64,000 bases of DNA from Morella rubra (Eukaryota; Streptophyta; Magnoliopsida; Fagales; Myricaceae): positions 18,128,706 through 18,192,705 of the forward strand of contig CM025854.1 of the NCBI GenBank assembly GCA_003952965.2. The letters run 5' to 3'. Shown in pieces: positions 23,232 to 35,658 of this stretch. The position numbers and the translations under genes were made by a program. The notes under the pieces are model-generated. The model saw nothing but the letters and a program-made list of their open reading frames with translations, was not told the DNA's origin and did not search any database. Positions within the stretch are counted from its first letter, which is position 1; each line of letters opens with the position of its first letter.

Positions 23232-26200
23232 ATGGAAGCTGTAAGGCTATCCAACTCTCAGCGTGGAAAGTGTGGGGCCTTACTCATAGTTTCTCAAATT
23301 TGAAACTAACTCCTTGTCTCAGGGTGACTTCCGCAAAGTCTAATTGCTTGGGGTCTTTGGTAAACCCTGATGGTGCAGCAGCCTCTGATTGGATACCTGC
23401 AGTCGATCAAGTGCTGCTCATGGCCAGTATGTTTCTCACATACGTTTCTGGAATTGCTCCAGTGAGGAAGTCTAGTAAAAGTCGTCCAAAGAAAATCTAC
23501 AGTGATTATGCATCCTCTGAAAGCTCAAACTCCTCTGGTAGGTTAGGGTAAGAATGTCAAAGATGTCAAGGGTGGTCCTTGTTTCCAGTATACATAGATG
23601 AAAATTTCTGTTTCTTGCTTAAAGATAGGATTGTAATGCATCTAATTTGCGTATTTCTTCCTTCTCTCAGTTACAAGAGACATCTTTTATTTCAGTGCTA
23701 TGAAGGACAATGGCCAAGTTGATTCAAAATATGCCTTGGATGTAGTGAAAGGAAAACTATTGGACTCCCTAAGTGCTCTTGAACATAGCCATTATGTGGG
23801 AGAGAGCAGCCTCGATTTCAAAAAAAACAACACCAAACGACCTTTAAGTGTGAACGCTGTTGCTGAGGGTCCAAGACTGCGTTTGCTTTGGGCTTCTTTT
23901 CAGCAAATTGAGGAAGAGGCAGGCACTGTCTATATTTTTTTCATTTAACTGCACTTAATAGACTGGACTCTTTTATATTGGTTGAAACTGGGCATTTATA
24001 TACCTACATGCTGATTTAGGAATCTCAGGACAAAGAAGGAAAAGTTGGTTCAAGTATCCCCCCCCCCCCCCCTTTCTTTTTTTATGGCAAGATAGATACT
24101 TTGTGGTTATAAATTATCCAGAAGAAGTTCTTTGAACATTTAATCAAAACAACGCTTCTTTCAAGTCCAGATTCATAGTGCCTATGTGCTTATGTTCCTT
24201 TTTTCAGTTCCAGTACGTTTGAGGACATAAAAGTATGTTTCTTTGCTGTGTTGTGAAAGTAGGGTACATATACCACGTCCTAATAAAGTTTTTTCATGAG
24301 AGCAGTTGAAAATGTACTAATTCCAAGGATAATGGTAGATACTCATAGGGTAGATGAGTTAATATACATACAGGAACCTTTTGCTTGATGTGCCTTAGTG
24401 GTATCTAGCTAGGGTACATTTATTGCATTTATCTGGAATTAACGGAGACTAGGGTCTCATGCTGATATTTGATTCAGAGTTTGACTGTCCATTGAATGCT
24501 TGTTTTTAACCAATCTATGACTGACATAGCTGAGTATCTACTTCTTAACATTTTCAAAAATTAATCTGTCCTTATTTCTTGGATCCTCATAAACAAATAT
24601 GGATGTTTCCCGAAGGTTTGAGCATTAGAATGCAAGATTAAAATTGATATCAGCAATCCACCTTACTATTGGATCCTGATATTTATTGTCTGCCACTGCA
24701 TGTCCTGTTTTAAATTTCCAATTTGGGTTCATCTAGATACTTTTTTCGCTTCACACTTCTCATAGAACCTGACGTTTCTACAAAAGCAAAAACTTAGATC
24801 CCTCTTTCGATGGTTTGGGTGGTAATGACTAGTTGTAAACTGCTAGAGTTTAATATCAGTCTTCCTTGTAGCAAATTAAGAGCATTGAACTAGGGACCAA
24901 TAACCAGTAAGCAACAGCTTCTGCTATCAACTAAAGAACTTATGTAAAGTAAGGAGTGACCCCAAGTGTGTTATTTAGGTTGTGTTTGAGAGTTAAACAT
25001 GATAAAATTTTGGAGAACCAAAATTTTGGCTGCTGAAACCACCCTTAGTCTCCAAGGTCTGAAGAGTCACTTATATAGTTAATTGAACTCTTTCTTCCAT
25101 TATGTGGGACCTTTATGATCTTTACAGAGCTGCAAGCAATCTCTTATGGTGTTGCTTGTACTGTGTAGAAAAAGTAGACCATAGTGGGGTGTCTTTCTTC
25201 CTCTTTGTTAGCACAATGAATCTAATAATCAACTTAGGGTAAAAAAAGAATCTCATAATCAACTACCCTGATAAAGGCCCCCGAGGCAGTGGCCTAGTGG
25301 TAAGAAACCGGTCAGAAACATGACCTTGAGAATTCGAGGTTGTGGGTTCAAACTTTGGTAATCCCCATTATTGCTTGGGATGCCCCACGCCCTATAGGTA
25401 CGCCTGGGTTTAAGTGGACTGGGGCAATAGACACCACTAACATGCCCTTTTTTTGGGGCCCCCCCCCAAAAAAAAAAAAAAACTACTATGACACAGAAAA
25501 TTTTATACCTGCTGCCCTTTGAACTTATTCTTGCAACTTACTGAATTACATTTTTTGGATCTTGTTTCTCAGGTGAATAATATCTCAAAAATTTCCGAAA
25601 CTGCCAAGATGGACAATTGGTCGACAGTTTTTCCTGAAATCATTCAAAAATCCTGCCAGCCTATATGCAGTGCATGGTTGGAAAATGAGCTTCACCTCAA
25701 AGAGCGTGATCTTAACAAGGTAGCTTGGGAACAAAGTGTATCACTATGTAGTTTTTGCTACCATTAGCATGTTTGATGAAGGCCTTTGTTGTCTTGATCT
25801 TGGCAGGCACTTGCTTCTCTGATGTTTAAAAAGTTGAAGGGAGATGACACTATTTTACAGAACATCAGAAAGTCGGGCAAAGAAGATCTATATGCAGAAC
25901 TTTTCTGCTTTCTAAGTTTTGGTACTCTCAGGTAGACTCAACTGTTATTTCCTGTCATTTTGTGTTGTGTCCTTTTTAAACAAGTGAACCAATCATTGAT
26001 TTTGTTGCGTGTTTGTTACTATTTCATGCTTGGGTTTTCATTTCGGTAGTACATTAATCTTTTACAAAATTTGATTTTCTGTTTCTCGGAATACTCTTTC
26101 AGTCTCTAAATATGGTCGTCTTTGACAAAGCATGCACTTTGAGAAAGTGACACTTCTTGATTTGACCCTCTATTTCTGTTTTATTTATTTCCCTTATTAA

Positions 26201-29013
26201 CTTCCAATGTAAACATTTACTTTTCGCCATGGATAATAATTTTTGGACCACCAAAAAATTAGGAATGTGGACTACATATGTGGGCCTGAAAGAGTGTGCC
26301 ACATGGACTCGTGCAAGAAGGCTACATGAAAGTCTTGGCATCGTGCTAGGTTAGAACACCTTGCGAAAGTTAGTGAATCTAGGTATCCAGAGGATGTATG
26401 ACTTTATAAGGCCAATTGTTTCTCACGTAAAATTAGTTGGCTTCCAACAGCCAAAAGAAGGATAGTAAGATCACTTTGGGGTGTTACTTGACGACCACCT
26501 TCCCACTCAACTGGCAGATCTCCACAAAGTTCAGTTCCAGAACTGTTTTAATTATCTTTCTGTACATGAAGTCTGTTTTCCTTTGCATCTTTTGAGCTTT
26601 TTCCTGAAACCCCTCTATTAGTTTGGATCTGCATATTGCAGAAACAGACAGGATTTGGGTGATGTTCCCGTTTTCTGTTTTACTATTGTCACTTCTACTT
26701 TTTGGCAAATAAGTGGCAACTTTGGGGTTTGGCTCCTTGGATCTCGTTGGAGGTATAGCATAGTGTTTAGAAATAGAATTGCCTGAGGATTCAATGAAAT
26801 GTTTCATATGATCATCTGCTACAATTAGTTTGAGGGAAGTTACTGGATGACATCTCACCTGGTTTTACCTGCATGTTTGTGTTGCAATTTATGGTAACAT
26901 ATCTTTGTTATACGTTACTTGAGGTTTGGTTGGTTATTTTGAGTACATTTTGTGTAGGCATTGAGATTAAGGTCACAACTTGCTTGAGCATTCCTTTTTC
27001 TAACTGAAACTTATCCAATATTGTCATCCTCACTGTAACTTCACTTGTGATTTAGCAGGGGGGGCCGCTCTTATGATGATAGGTTGTTTATTTTGCATGG
27101 AATTTCCGTACTGGAAGATTTAGTGATAACTTTAGCTGATGGGATTGCAAGCACATTTTTGGAACTTATTTCTGTTGATGGCAATTTGTCAAATGAAATG
27201 AATGGCCTAGATCTGGCATTGTGTACTTTGTCCACCCGGTCTCTCCAAAAGCTACGGAATGAGGTACAGTATCTGTGAACAGAGTGTCAATCCTTTCTCA
27301 AAACTGGTTCCTTAAACCACACTGCCATTTTAACTTTGTGTTTGATGCTCCCTTTTTCAACAAAGGGAAAAAGGAAGAGTGATTGCTAATTAGTGAGGGC
27401 TGGACTGTGTTAGTACCAGCCTTGTTGCTTTTTCCTATTGTGTTTCTGTTTTATTTTGCATTATCTAGTTTATTACTTCTATGCCAGTTTATGTACTTAC
27501 CCTACTCATCAAGTTCTAGAGGCTAAGAAAAATGAATTGCCTTAATTTTCCCATTTGTTTTCTGTTGGGGGAGGAGAAGGAGAGAAGAGAAGGGGGGGGA
27601 AGGTATGGAATTTTACATTTTTTTGACAAGTTCAACACAGTTGAAAGCAAAACTGCTTTTTGCCTGTGTTATATATTATGTGATATTGCTATTGGCCATA
27701 GTAATTTCTGGCTGAAAAGTCCCTCACCAAGACTCCCAAGTGCGCTTCTCTTAATAGGTGGCTTTCCACCAGTGGCTGTATCAGAATGTGGAGGCAATTG
27801 CATCAATGTATGAGGATCGGTTTGATCTATTCACCCTTAAAAGCCAGCTCCTGGAGGTACCTAGAAATACCCAGACTGAGAACTATAGTTGGTGGAAGAG
27901 GCTTACCCTGCAAAACTCTAATCCTGTGTCATGTCAAATACCTCATATTGTGATAAGCCAACTCTCCATACCTGTAAAGCGGACGAAGGAATTAAGGGCC
28001 CTGAGAGGATGGTATGTTCTTTCTCTTTTCTCAGATTTTTTGGCCCTTTCATCCATTCCACACAATTGCAATCAATACTTGAAATAACAATGAAATTGCT
28101 GGAGAAGCCACAAATTAGTTACTTGTTTAATTTGTCTTTTGTTTTCATTTTTACCTGTAGAGATCGATGGCACCAAAAATTTCTTGTGTCTTTCCTTATT
28201 TTATTTGTGATGGTGAGCTTCTTTTAATAGGCTGCTTCCGAGAGGACTAAAAAGAGCCTGTGTTAAGATGGGATGTGCTTTGGAGTAGCTTGTGACCCTC
28301 CCATTCAAGTCCTACTTGTCTGATGACATTAGCAATGAGTTTTACCATGTACTGAAGAAGTTCATGGATTCAAAGAGTATTTAGAAATGCTGCATTAGGG
28401 GAAATCTTGGGGTGACAAATACATGCTATGTTGGAGGGTTTCTGATCCAGGAAGCTTGATTGTGTTCAGAGTTCTTTGAATAGTGCCAGTGGGAGGAAAT
28501 AGTAACATTGTGCTTCGTTTTCCCTGACCGATATCAGATAACCCAGCTTATAGTCAATTGATTCTGTTACAAGTCTGCTCCCATGTATCTGTTTCTCAAA
28601 TGGGGGGATAGATGTTTAGGCCAGAGTTTGTGACAACTTTTAGAAACTATTTGTCAAAGTGGCCCATATGTAATAGGTATGCAATCTGAGAAAACTGATA
28701 TTTAATTCTTAAAGCTGGAGCAAATGAGGGAACTTGGTACCTCCCAACCTATTTTTAGCTACAATTACAAGTATTTTTCATTTGTGTTTCCGAGGTCACA
28801 TGAGATGGTTTGCCTTCTGAATGTTTTGAACTTTTGTGTTGCAGGAGATATTACTGCAGCCTTTTGCTTGAGTTATCCGACATTAGCATGCCATTGATTA
28901 GAGCAGTTATTAACAAAGTCAGCGATGCCATCTCATTCTTTCTAGTTTGCTTGATTGGGAGGTCATTAGGATTGATCTACACTGGGATCAGGCAGTCACT
29001 GCGATGGAAGTGA
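23232..29013 (+). CDS. Conserved, probably plastid-targeted protein; tentatively Ycf55/DUF3685-like; apparent frameshift in exon 1
   Basis: Seven coding exons fit one protein: 23232-23541, 23696-23918, 25573-25719, 25807-25931, 27059-27263, 27758-28011 and 28845-29013, with stop TGA. They total 1433 nt, one short of a multiple of three. The first ATG after a strong acceptor at 23213 reads MEAVRLSNSQRGKCG and then stops; the following LTHSFSNLKL through NPDGAAASDWIPAVDQVLLMA is in another frame, so a base appears to be missing near 23273-23278. The restored length would be about 477 aa. The C-terminus (ISFFLVCLIGRSLGLIYTGI, then RQSLRWK) resembles what is remembered of Ycf55/DUF3685 proteins. 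Function is unknown. The intron after exon 2 starts with GC. Alternatively translation could begin at ATG 23162 if the upstream intron is retained, or the locus is a recent pseudogene. Confidence 0.7.
25276..25482 (+). mobile_element. tRNA-derived SINE with poly(A) tail
   Basis: The head contains an A-box-like 'tggcctagtgg' (25290-25300) and a B-box-like 'gggttcaaactt' about 50 bases later, the spacing of a tRNA promoter. A tRNA-unrelated body follows and the element ends in a C run and 15 A (25468-25482). Flanks 'aactaccctga' and 'aactactatga' are a possible imperfect target-site duplication. It lies in the intron between exons 2 and 3 of the Ycf55-like gene, in sense orientation. Confidence 0.7.
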
Positions 29014-30289
29014 TGTCTAAATGGTACATTTTTTGTTGTTCTTTACAATTTCCCTTTCCATAAGTTTTTGCTTGATGAGGCAATTGGCAATCAGGAAAAT
29101 GTTTTATAAGTCTTTCAGATCAAAATCTTGGCTTATTTTAGGCTGCCCTCATATCCAAGTCAGAGAGTCTGAACCAATTTGAGGTTGGCACCGGTTTTGG
29201 CACAACTATCAAATGGACCCCGCTCCTGCTTGTTAGAGTCAACTGAAAGTTTAAGAATGATGTCTTACACACTTTAAGCATGCATGGAAGCATGAAGCCT
29301 ATCACCTTGTTTCGTTAACATTCCGATGTCTTCCTTTTGTGTGCGTTTTTTTTTTTTCGAGAAGGAAGGTAAAGGGAGGGGGGGTGTTCATTCACTAGAC
29401 CTCGAGAGTTGGATTTTTAGAGTTTAAATACATTTTGGAGGAACACAGTCTGGATAGAATTGCAACCTGGGTAAACCATTCGTCCTTTGTCATCAATGGC
29501 TCTGCTACATTCCGTATGAAACTCAAGAATTTGTCTACGTTTTAGAAGTTCTCTGAGCAAAACTGAACTGGTAAGCATGAAAAACAACTAGATTCCTCCT
29601 CTTCAAAAGAATTCTCATTATGCATATTCATGAATCTCCACAGATGCGAATTACAGCTTCGACTGAAACCATGGAATTTAAAGTAGGTGGAAGTACTTTT
29701 TTCACAAAAGATTGACAGGGCACTACCCTCCCTGAACTGTAATTCGTGTTTAGTTTCAATGAAGGAAGTTCTTCTGATCGAAAAAAGAAGAAAAAACACA
29801 AAAGATTGACAATTTGAGTTGTAAGGTTTTCAGTTCTCTTGCATAGGACTTATTTGGCTCGAACCTTTGGGAGCTCGAAATGTAAATTTCTATTGAAAGA
29901 GAGAGAGATGCCATGGAACGTCAATTAGGGCTTCACAACCCCAGGCCAAATTATCCTATACAAACAGCTTTTATTCAGTACATTTTTACGATTTATTTAT
30001 TTTATTTATTTTTTTTCTGATGAGTATATGAATTCCGTTTCATGAAACTTAATCCCTAGTCACTTTCGTAGCTCTTCATGTGGACATGTGTTTGAATTCA
30101 GTAATAGAGGTTATCATTAGAGGTTAGTTTGAGGGGAAACATCATACCTCACATCTATTCTGATTATGCTCATATCTATTCTAATTACGATCCATAAGTT
30201 GCAAAAAAAATCAATTGTTGTCTACCGTTCGGCATGACTGAATGGAACCGTTAAATTAGACGGAAGTCATGTGGATTGACTGAAATTTT

Positions 30290-30440
30290 TTCCCAAGACA
30301 AAATTTTTAAAAATATAAAATAAATAGAAATAGAATTTATATATTTTATTTAAAAGATATTACTTTTTATTTATATATCATTTTTATTATTTTTAATATT
30401 TTTAGTAATTTTATCTTGAAGGAGGCATTTCAGTAATTTT
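30290..30440. repeat. A/T-rich inverted repeat, possible MITE
   Basis: The left arm 'caagacaaaatttttaaaaa' matches the reverse complement of 'atttttagtaattttatctt' near 30400-30420 with mismatches. The arms are low in complexity, so the call is weak. Confidence 0.35.
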
Positions 30441-31961
30441 TATGTAATTTGATGATATTTCTCGGAGTTAACCTAATCATCTCTTGCTGTATATACTATC
30501 ATATTTAAGGTCTAAATTGGGAGTCTCAGTTTTTAAGTTGTGATGTGCAATCCATCCGTTGATGAAGGAGATGTGTTGGCAACGTGGACATGAGAAAATG
30601 ACAGACACTTGAGTGTGTTATTACTTTTCAAAGGATCACAAAAGCAAATTAAAGTTCATTTGGTTTGATAGTCCTCGTACCCTACCATGATACCATCTTT
30701 ACACGATAATCTCTTTTCTTACGAAACTTCTTATAATTCAGTAATCAATTCATGGTGTCCACACCTTTCTGCAAAGCAAATTTATCCACTTTGAGCCTAC
30801 GTCCCTTGACTGGCCTGATTACAAGGAGTCCATTATTGAGGAAGCTTTGGGTCAACAAATGAACCTCATTGTGCACTAGGGATTGCATATGTATATCCAT
30901 ATACATAAGAGATAAAAGAGAATAGACATTATCAAAAGGGGAAACATCTTGTGGCGTCCTTTATTTATGGGTTAAAATCAAATTTCACTCTACAAGTCTA
31001 ATTCTTTATGATTGCGCCCTATATCTTCTCAACTAAATCAATGTACGTCCGACCTCTTGATTCTCATGTTAACCTGATGAAAACTTAAGTGCTTTGGCCT
31101 TTAAATTAATTTTTTAAAGAGTATTATCTAATTGAGTAGGTAACACGTCACGACACGTATCCAAATTCTATTGAGTTTAAAGGAGCAAATCAGACTAACA
31201 AGGGATTTAGTTGAAAAAAATATACTGCACAATCATCTGGAATTAGACTTTCCTGAAATTTGACATTGGGTCATATGACTCATATGTAAGGAGCGCAGTA
31301 TGAATTTTTTTCCTTACTAGAAAGTAAACGAGGGTTTTGAATGTCATTAGGTTATGAGTTGGCATTGGACAGGTGAAAGTGCATCTGACAATCTTAAGCT
31401 TTCTTTCTTTCTTTGCTGGGCTGTCTGGGGTTATTCCTTTCCTACTAAGCTGGGAGTAAAATTCAAACGCAATCCGCGTTAGAAGAAAAAAGAACCTACC
31501 ATATATGATTTATGTGAAATTAGTCTTTGACTGCGGTGCTCACTAGTGTTCTTCTATACTCGAGTTAAAATGATTGACTGCGAAAAAAGGGTAAAGCGCG
31601 AGAAAAGAGGAGGAAAAGAAGGCATGATTACAGGTTGATGAACCATCACTATCTAGACCGTGAAAAAAAGAAAAAAACCAATATTCTAACGCGTTTATTT
31701 GCTATCATTGATGAATTATTGAAAAAATGCTTGCTATATGTGTTGTCTGTGTGGACCCCTCTGTGATCTCTGTCCGCTTTGCAATCTTTAGTACATGAAT
31801 GTCCGGTGAAAGGAACACTACATCAGACAAGTCGGGCAAACGGAACTGTACTGATTTGATGCTGATCATGAATCTTGACATTGTGGGGGACGAACGCCTG
31901 AAGGAAAAGGAGATCTTTCTTTTCTCTATTCTTCCTTCATCCATGTGAAGTCATAGTGCAT

Positions 31962-31985
31962 AGAGAGAGAGAGAGAGAGAGAGAG
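31962..31985. repeat. (AG)n microsatellite
   Basis: About 12 AG units in intergenic DNA. Confidence 0.9.
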
Positions 31986-33856
31986 CGATATATATCAAAT
32001 GTTTTAAATGCTCCTTGATATGTGATGATCAAGGTTGAGCTGCTTGGTAAAGTCTGTATAATTTAATTTCAAAATTATTGGTAAGATTTGCAGAATTTTA
32101 CAAGATAGAGCAGAGTGGGGTATATGTCAAGAATATCCGTAGTAGGTAAGCAATAACAAACTAGCTGATATGATCATTTGGATAAACCGCGACATCTCCG
32201 GCTTTGGCTTAACGAGGATATATATCAGGAAATTTTGAAGTTTGCCAGCAGAAAGGAAAACAGTTAATCCATTCTATTAAGAAGTGCAAATTTTGAGGTT
32301 GGATTTCTCCTGAATTCTATGAGCTGAGAGCTATATATGATAGAGGTAGCAGTACTAATGATAGAGGTGGGAATGGTAGATAGGGAGAAAAGGTGAGGTT
32401 GGTGGTCGGTAAGGAGAAAGGATGAGTGTGATGTGGGGAAGTATGGGAGAGATGGGATTGTGGAAGGAAAGAGGAGGGGAAGATGAGAAGTGATTAGAGA
32501 GATATTTCAAGTAATTATGCTTTGTATTGCAAATTGCACATTATTAACTGCTAATTTCACTTCAGAAAGCTTTCTGGAAATTAGACTACACAAAACAAAC
32601 TAACTATCAGGATGACCAACGTCCTTCAATCCTGATTTTTGGGGCCAAAATTTGTATCAAAAAGATAAGAGCCGATGGCTCTTCCTACTCTGCTGCATGC
32701 TCTGCAATTGGTAAGTGAGTAAGCTTTTGTCTAAAAGCTGATTAAGAAGCAGATTTCAAGAATTAGCAAGTTTTATATTTTGTTAGAGAAAACTGGAATC
32801 AGAAGAGGCGTATCAAAGGAAGGTTTGGAATGTCCTGCTGACATATCTCAAGAACAATCATCCACCAGCTTAAATAAAATAATATGTCCATTGCAAGAAA
32901 ATCCCATGCATGTCCTCGATATCTTTTTCCCCTTTGACCAATTCTAGCTTTAGAGGCTTGACCATAAAGGACAAAACTCAAAAAAGGGGGAAAAAAGATG
33001 CAGGATGCTCAATCAAAAGGTGCCCCCACATATTTTATCCCACATATTTTATCTTAAGAAAAGTAGGTGACACAATTGCACTTGTATGCCTCGCGACTGT
33101 TATTTTTTGTTCTGTAAGGAGAGTTTGGGTTAGGGTGTGTATTGTTTAAACAAAGTGTAGGGGCTCTATGTTTCTCTGGCTTTTATGTCCATTTGTGCTA
33201 AGAACAGTTGCCTAAGCTAGAGGTTCTTTAGCTCAAGCCCCATTCTTTTGCTTTGTTGGTTCATCGGGTATGCCCAATCTGTACGTGTGCATTTGATTAA
33301 TGTTAATAAAAGCTTCCTTACCAAAAGAACAGTGTGTGGGCTCCAGATTTGCTGAAGTGTGTGAGATGCCAAACTTCGTATCCTCTGTTTCTGTGGATTT
33401 GACTGTGCTTGTCCGAAACTTGGGAATTATTTCATCCTAAATGATTCCAACTTTGTACGACATGTTATTATGTTAAGCTCTGCATCCAGTGGTTACAATA
33501 TTGTGTATATTTTTAGAAAACATTTGAAATCTTGATGGGTTCCACAAGATTGATGATCCACATTTTTCATCAGAAAAGAGAGTGAATATGGACATTGAAG
33601 GGGGACCGGTTCTGATCTCTGCTAGCTGCTTCTCAAGTGCTGTCCAAGACATAATATTTGCCAAATTGCGACAGATGTGCTTTGGTTGGTGGTGGTTGGT
33701 CTGAAAAATCATTTTGAAATAAGAGATTTATGGAAATATAGTCCACATTTCTGCCAAGGATCTGAGATACATTTATTTTCTTCTAAATTAACGTTGTCAT
33801 AACCAAAGAGCACACAATTCATGGTAGAAACAAAAGATTGTCGCTCGAGAGGATAT

Positions 33857-34048
33857 TTACAGGAATACAAGAAGGAGAAATGTTCCCCTTAAAATTGGCT
33901 GAAGATGCCCATTGGAAGAATGAGCAAGCTCATTAGATTCTCTTTTGACATGAGAAAATTCCCAGAACTCTCTATCTAGAGCTAGTCTATGAATATCACC
34001 CACTAAAGTTGTGCTTGTGATGATCATTCGGCCATAAAAGGAAAGCAT
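33857..34048 (-). pseudogene. LINE-type RNase H (RVT_3) fragment
   Basis: The minus-strand translation contains VGDIHRLALD, EFSHVKRESNELAH and a following NGH. This resembles the C-terminal RNase H-like domain of plant non-LTR retrotransposon polyproteins, whose final helix commonly carries HV-R-E-N-AAH. Only about 50 residues are present, with no reverse transcriptase in the surrounding sequence. It is a relic and not expected to be functional. Confidence 0.6.
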
Positions 34049-34059
34049 AAAACAAGAGA

Positions 34060-35655
34060 GAGTTTATGCAGAACCTTGGCCTGTCAGGGACAAATATAGA
34101 GTTATATGGTTCTAGTTGTAAGCATTCCTGGAAAGGAAAATTAATTGGTGCTATTGAATTATTGTTCTAAAGCCTAACTTAGACGATGGAACACCTAAGG
34201 GAGCAGCTTTTATGCCTTCTAAGGGATGAGCGTAGCTTTCTATATTATGGCTTCTATATTTTTCTCTTTTTCCTTTCCTTTTGATTTAAAGTGGTTGTCA
34301 GTTATCAGCTTAGCGACAACTCGATCCCACATGGTGAGTTTTAGTAGTGGACGCAGATTTTTTCCATTTCGACTTCTCATTGACTTCGTTTATGTTGCTT
34401 TTGTAACCCCTAATGAGAGATATTTCTTTCCATATACAACTTCTCTGCTTGATTTTTTTTTTATTAGTAAAATGCTTCATTTGGTTCATGAAATTGAAGG
34501 GTTAGCTCGGATAGTGATGCCGGGGAAAAGATTCGGTGCAAAGAGACAATTCAAAGTTGTGCAAAGCAAGGACTGATATTTAAAAAGGTATAATCGATGG
34601 TCTGAGATCCTCCACGTCATTTAATGAGTTCTGAAGACCAAATGCACGGCTCGGCTTAGCTTGGTTGAAGCCAAGCTAATTTTTTTTATCACATTTTATG
34701 GCGCTTCTTCCCTGACACAATGTCTCAAGCGTTTCTTATTTTCTTCTATTCTTTCTAAATTTAACTCTACAATCACATTACGGTCCCATAACACTATACT
34801 AGCGTGAAGTAGCCATTGCAGTTTGCAAATAGAAAACCCCACGACAAGAAAAAAGCAAGTCGCTTGACATCGCCGCAAATTTTTACCCATTGCCCACGAA
34901 CCAGAACTTGTAATTAGGGGTGGTTAACGATTATACTTAATTTGGTGCTATTGAGTTATATGGTTCTAGTTGTAGATAATTTGATGCCTATATATAAATA
35001 AAAAATATAATCATTTAAATATCAAGAATAGGAGATAATGTTCCCCTAATCGATTGGCTGAGAAGATGCCCTCAAACAAGCTCCCAGCCTTTTGACAATT
35101 GTCTGACTAAAGTCTATCTAGCTAGTTTTTTGTTTCATTTGAATTAAAATTTTGGAGCTTGTGAATTTTAAGGTAAGCACTAAAACAAAAGTGTTTATGC
35201 AGAACCAATGCGAATTTATTTGTCTATTTTTATATTATAGTAAGGTAATTTGATGGAAAGAGATAAATTATATTGTAATTATTTTATTTTTAAAATTTTC
35301 TAAAATTTAGTAAACAAACATAGCCTTAAGACTCGTTAGATTTATTTTTAAAATCATGCCCCTTGCTTTGATAGCTTCGAACAGAAGTTCTTTGGACGAA
35401 ATCTTTTCCCTTGACGCTGTGGGCATGCTCCCCAGAGATCACCACTTCAAGTCCCTCTCAAGACTACTTAGGAATTTAACCGGCCGGTCGTAGTCCTCAG
35501 GGCTCGAGGTTTACAGTGAGCTCTAATCAACCGTTGTGCGTCCTCTACTAGACTCAAGATCCGTCCTGATTGACAAGTTTCCTTTGTTACTCAAAAATAA
35601 AAATATTTTCAAACTCTTTGCCTCAATTTTTTTGTGTGTGTGTGTGTGTGGGGAA
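34060..35655. other. Intergenic region before the tandem duplication
   Basis: An ORF at 34226-34576 (+) is open for 116 codons but shows no recognised domain and is mostly hydrophobic low-complexity residues. A patch at 35400-35560 is GC-richer than its flanks and may be transposon-derived. No gene is supported. Confidence 0.4.
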
Positions 35656-35658
35656 AAA

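Larger units (their letters stand above)
29100..33850. other. Gene-poor intergenic region
   Basis: It begins with the 3' flank of the Ycf55-like gene. No coding gene is supported; ORFs such as 31705-31944 (-) lack recognisable domains. It contains an A/T-rich fold-back at about 30290-30440, an (AG)n run at 31962-31985, and purine-rich sequence around 32360-32500. Confidence 0.5.

Noticed and set aside
34226-34576. 116-aa plus-strand ORF
   Set aside because: It is mostly hydrophobic T-rich translation with no domain, no nearby splice partners and no promoter evidence.
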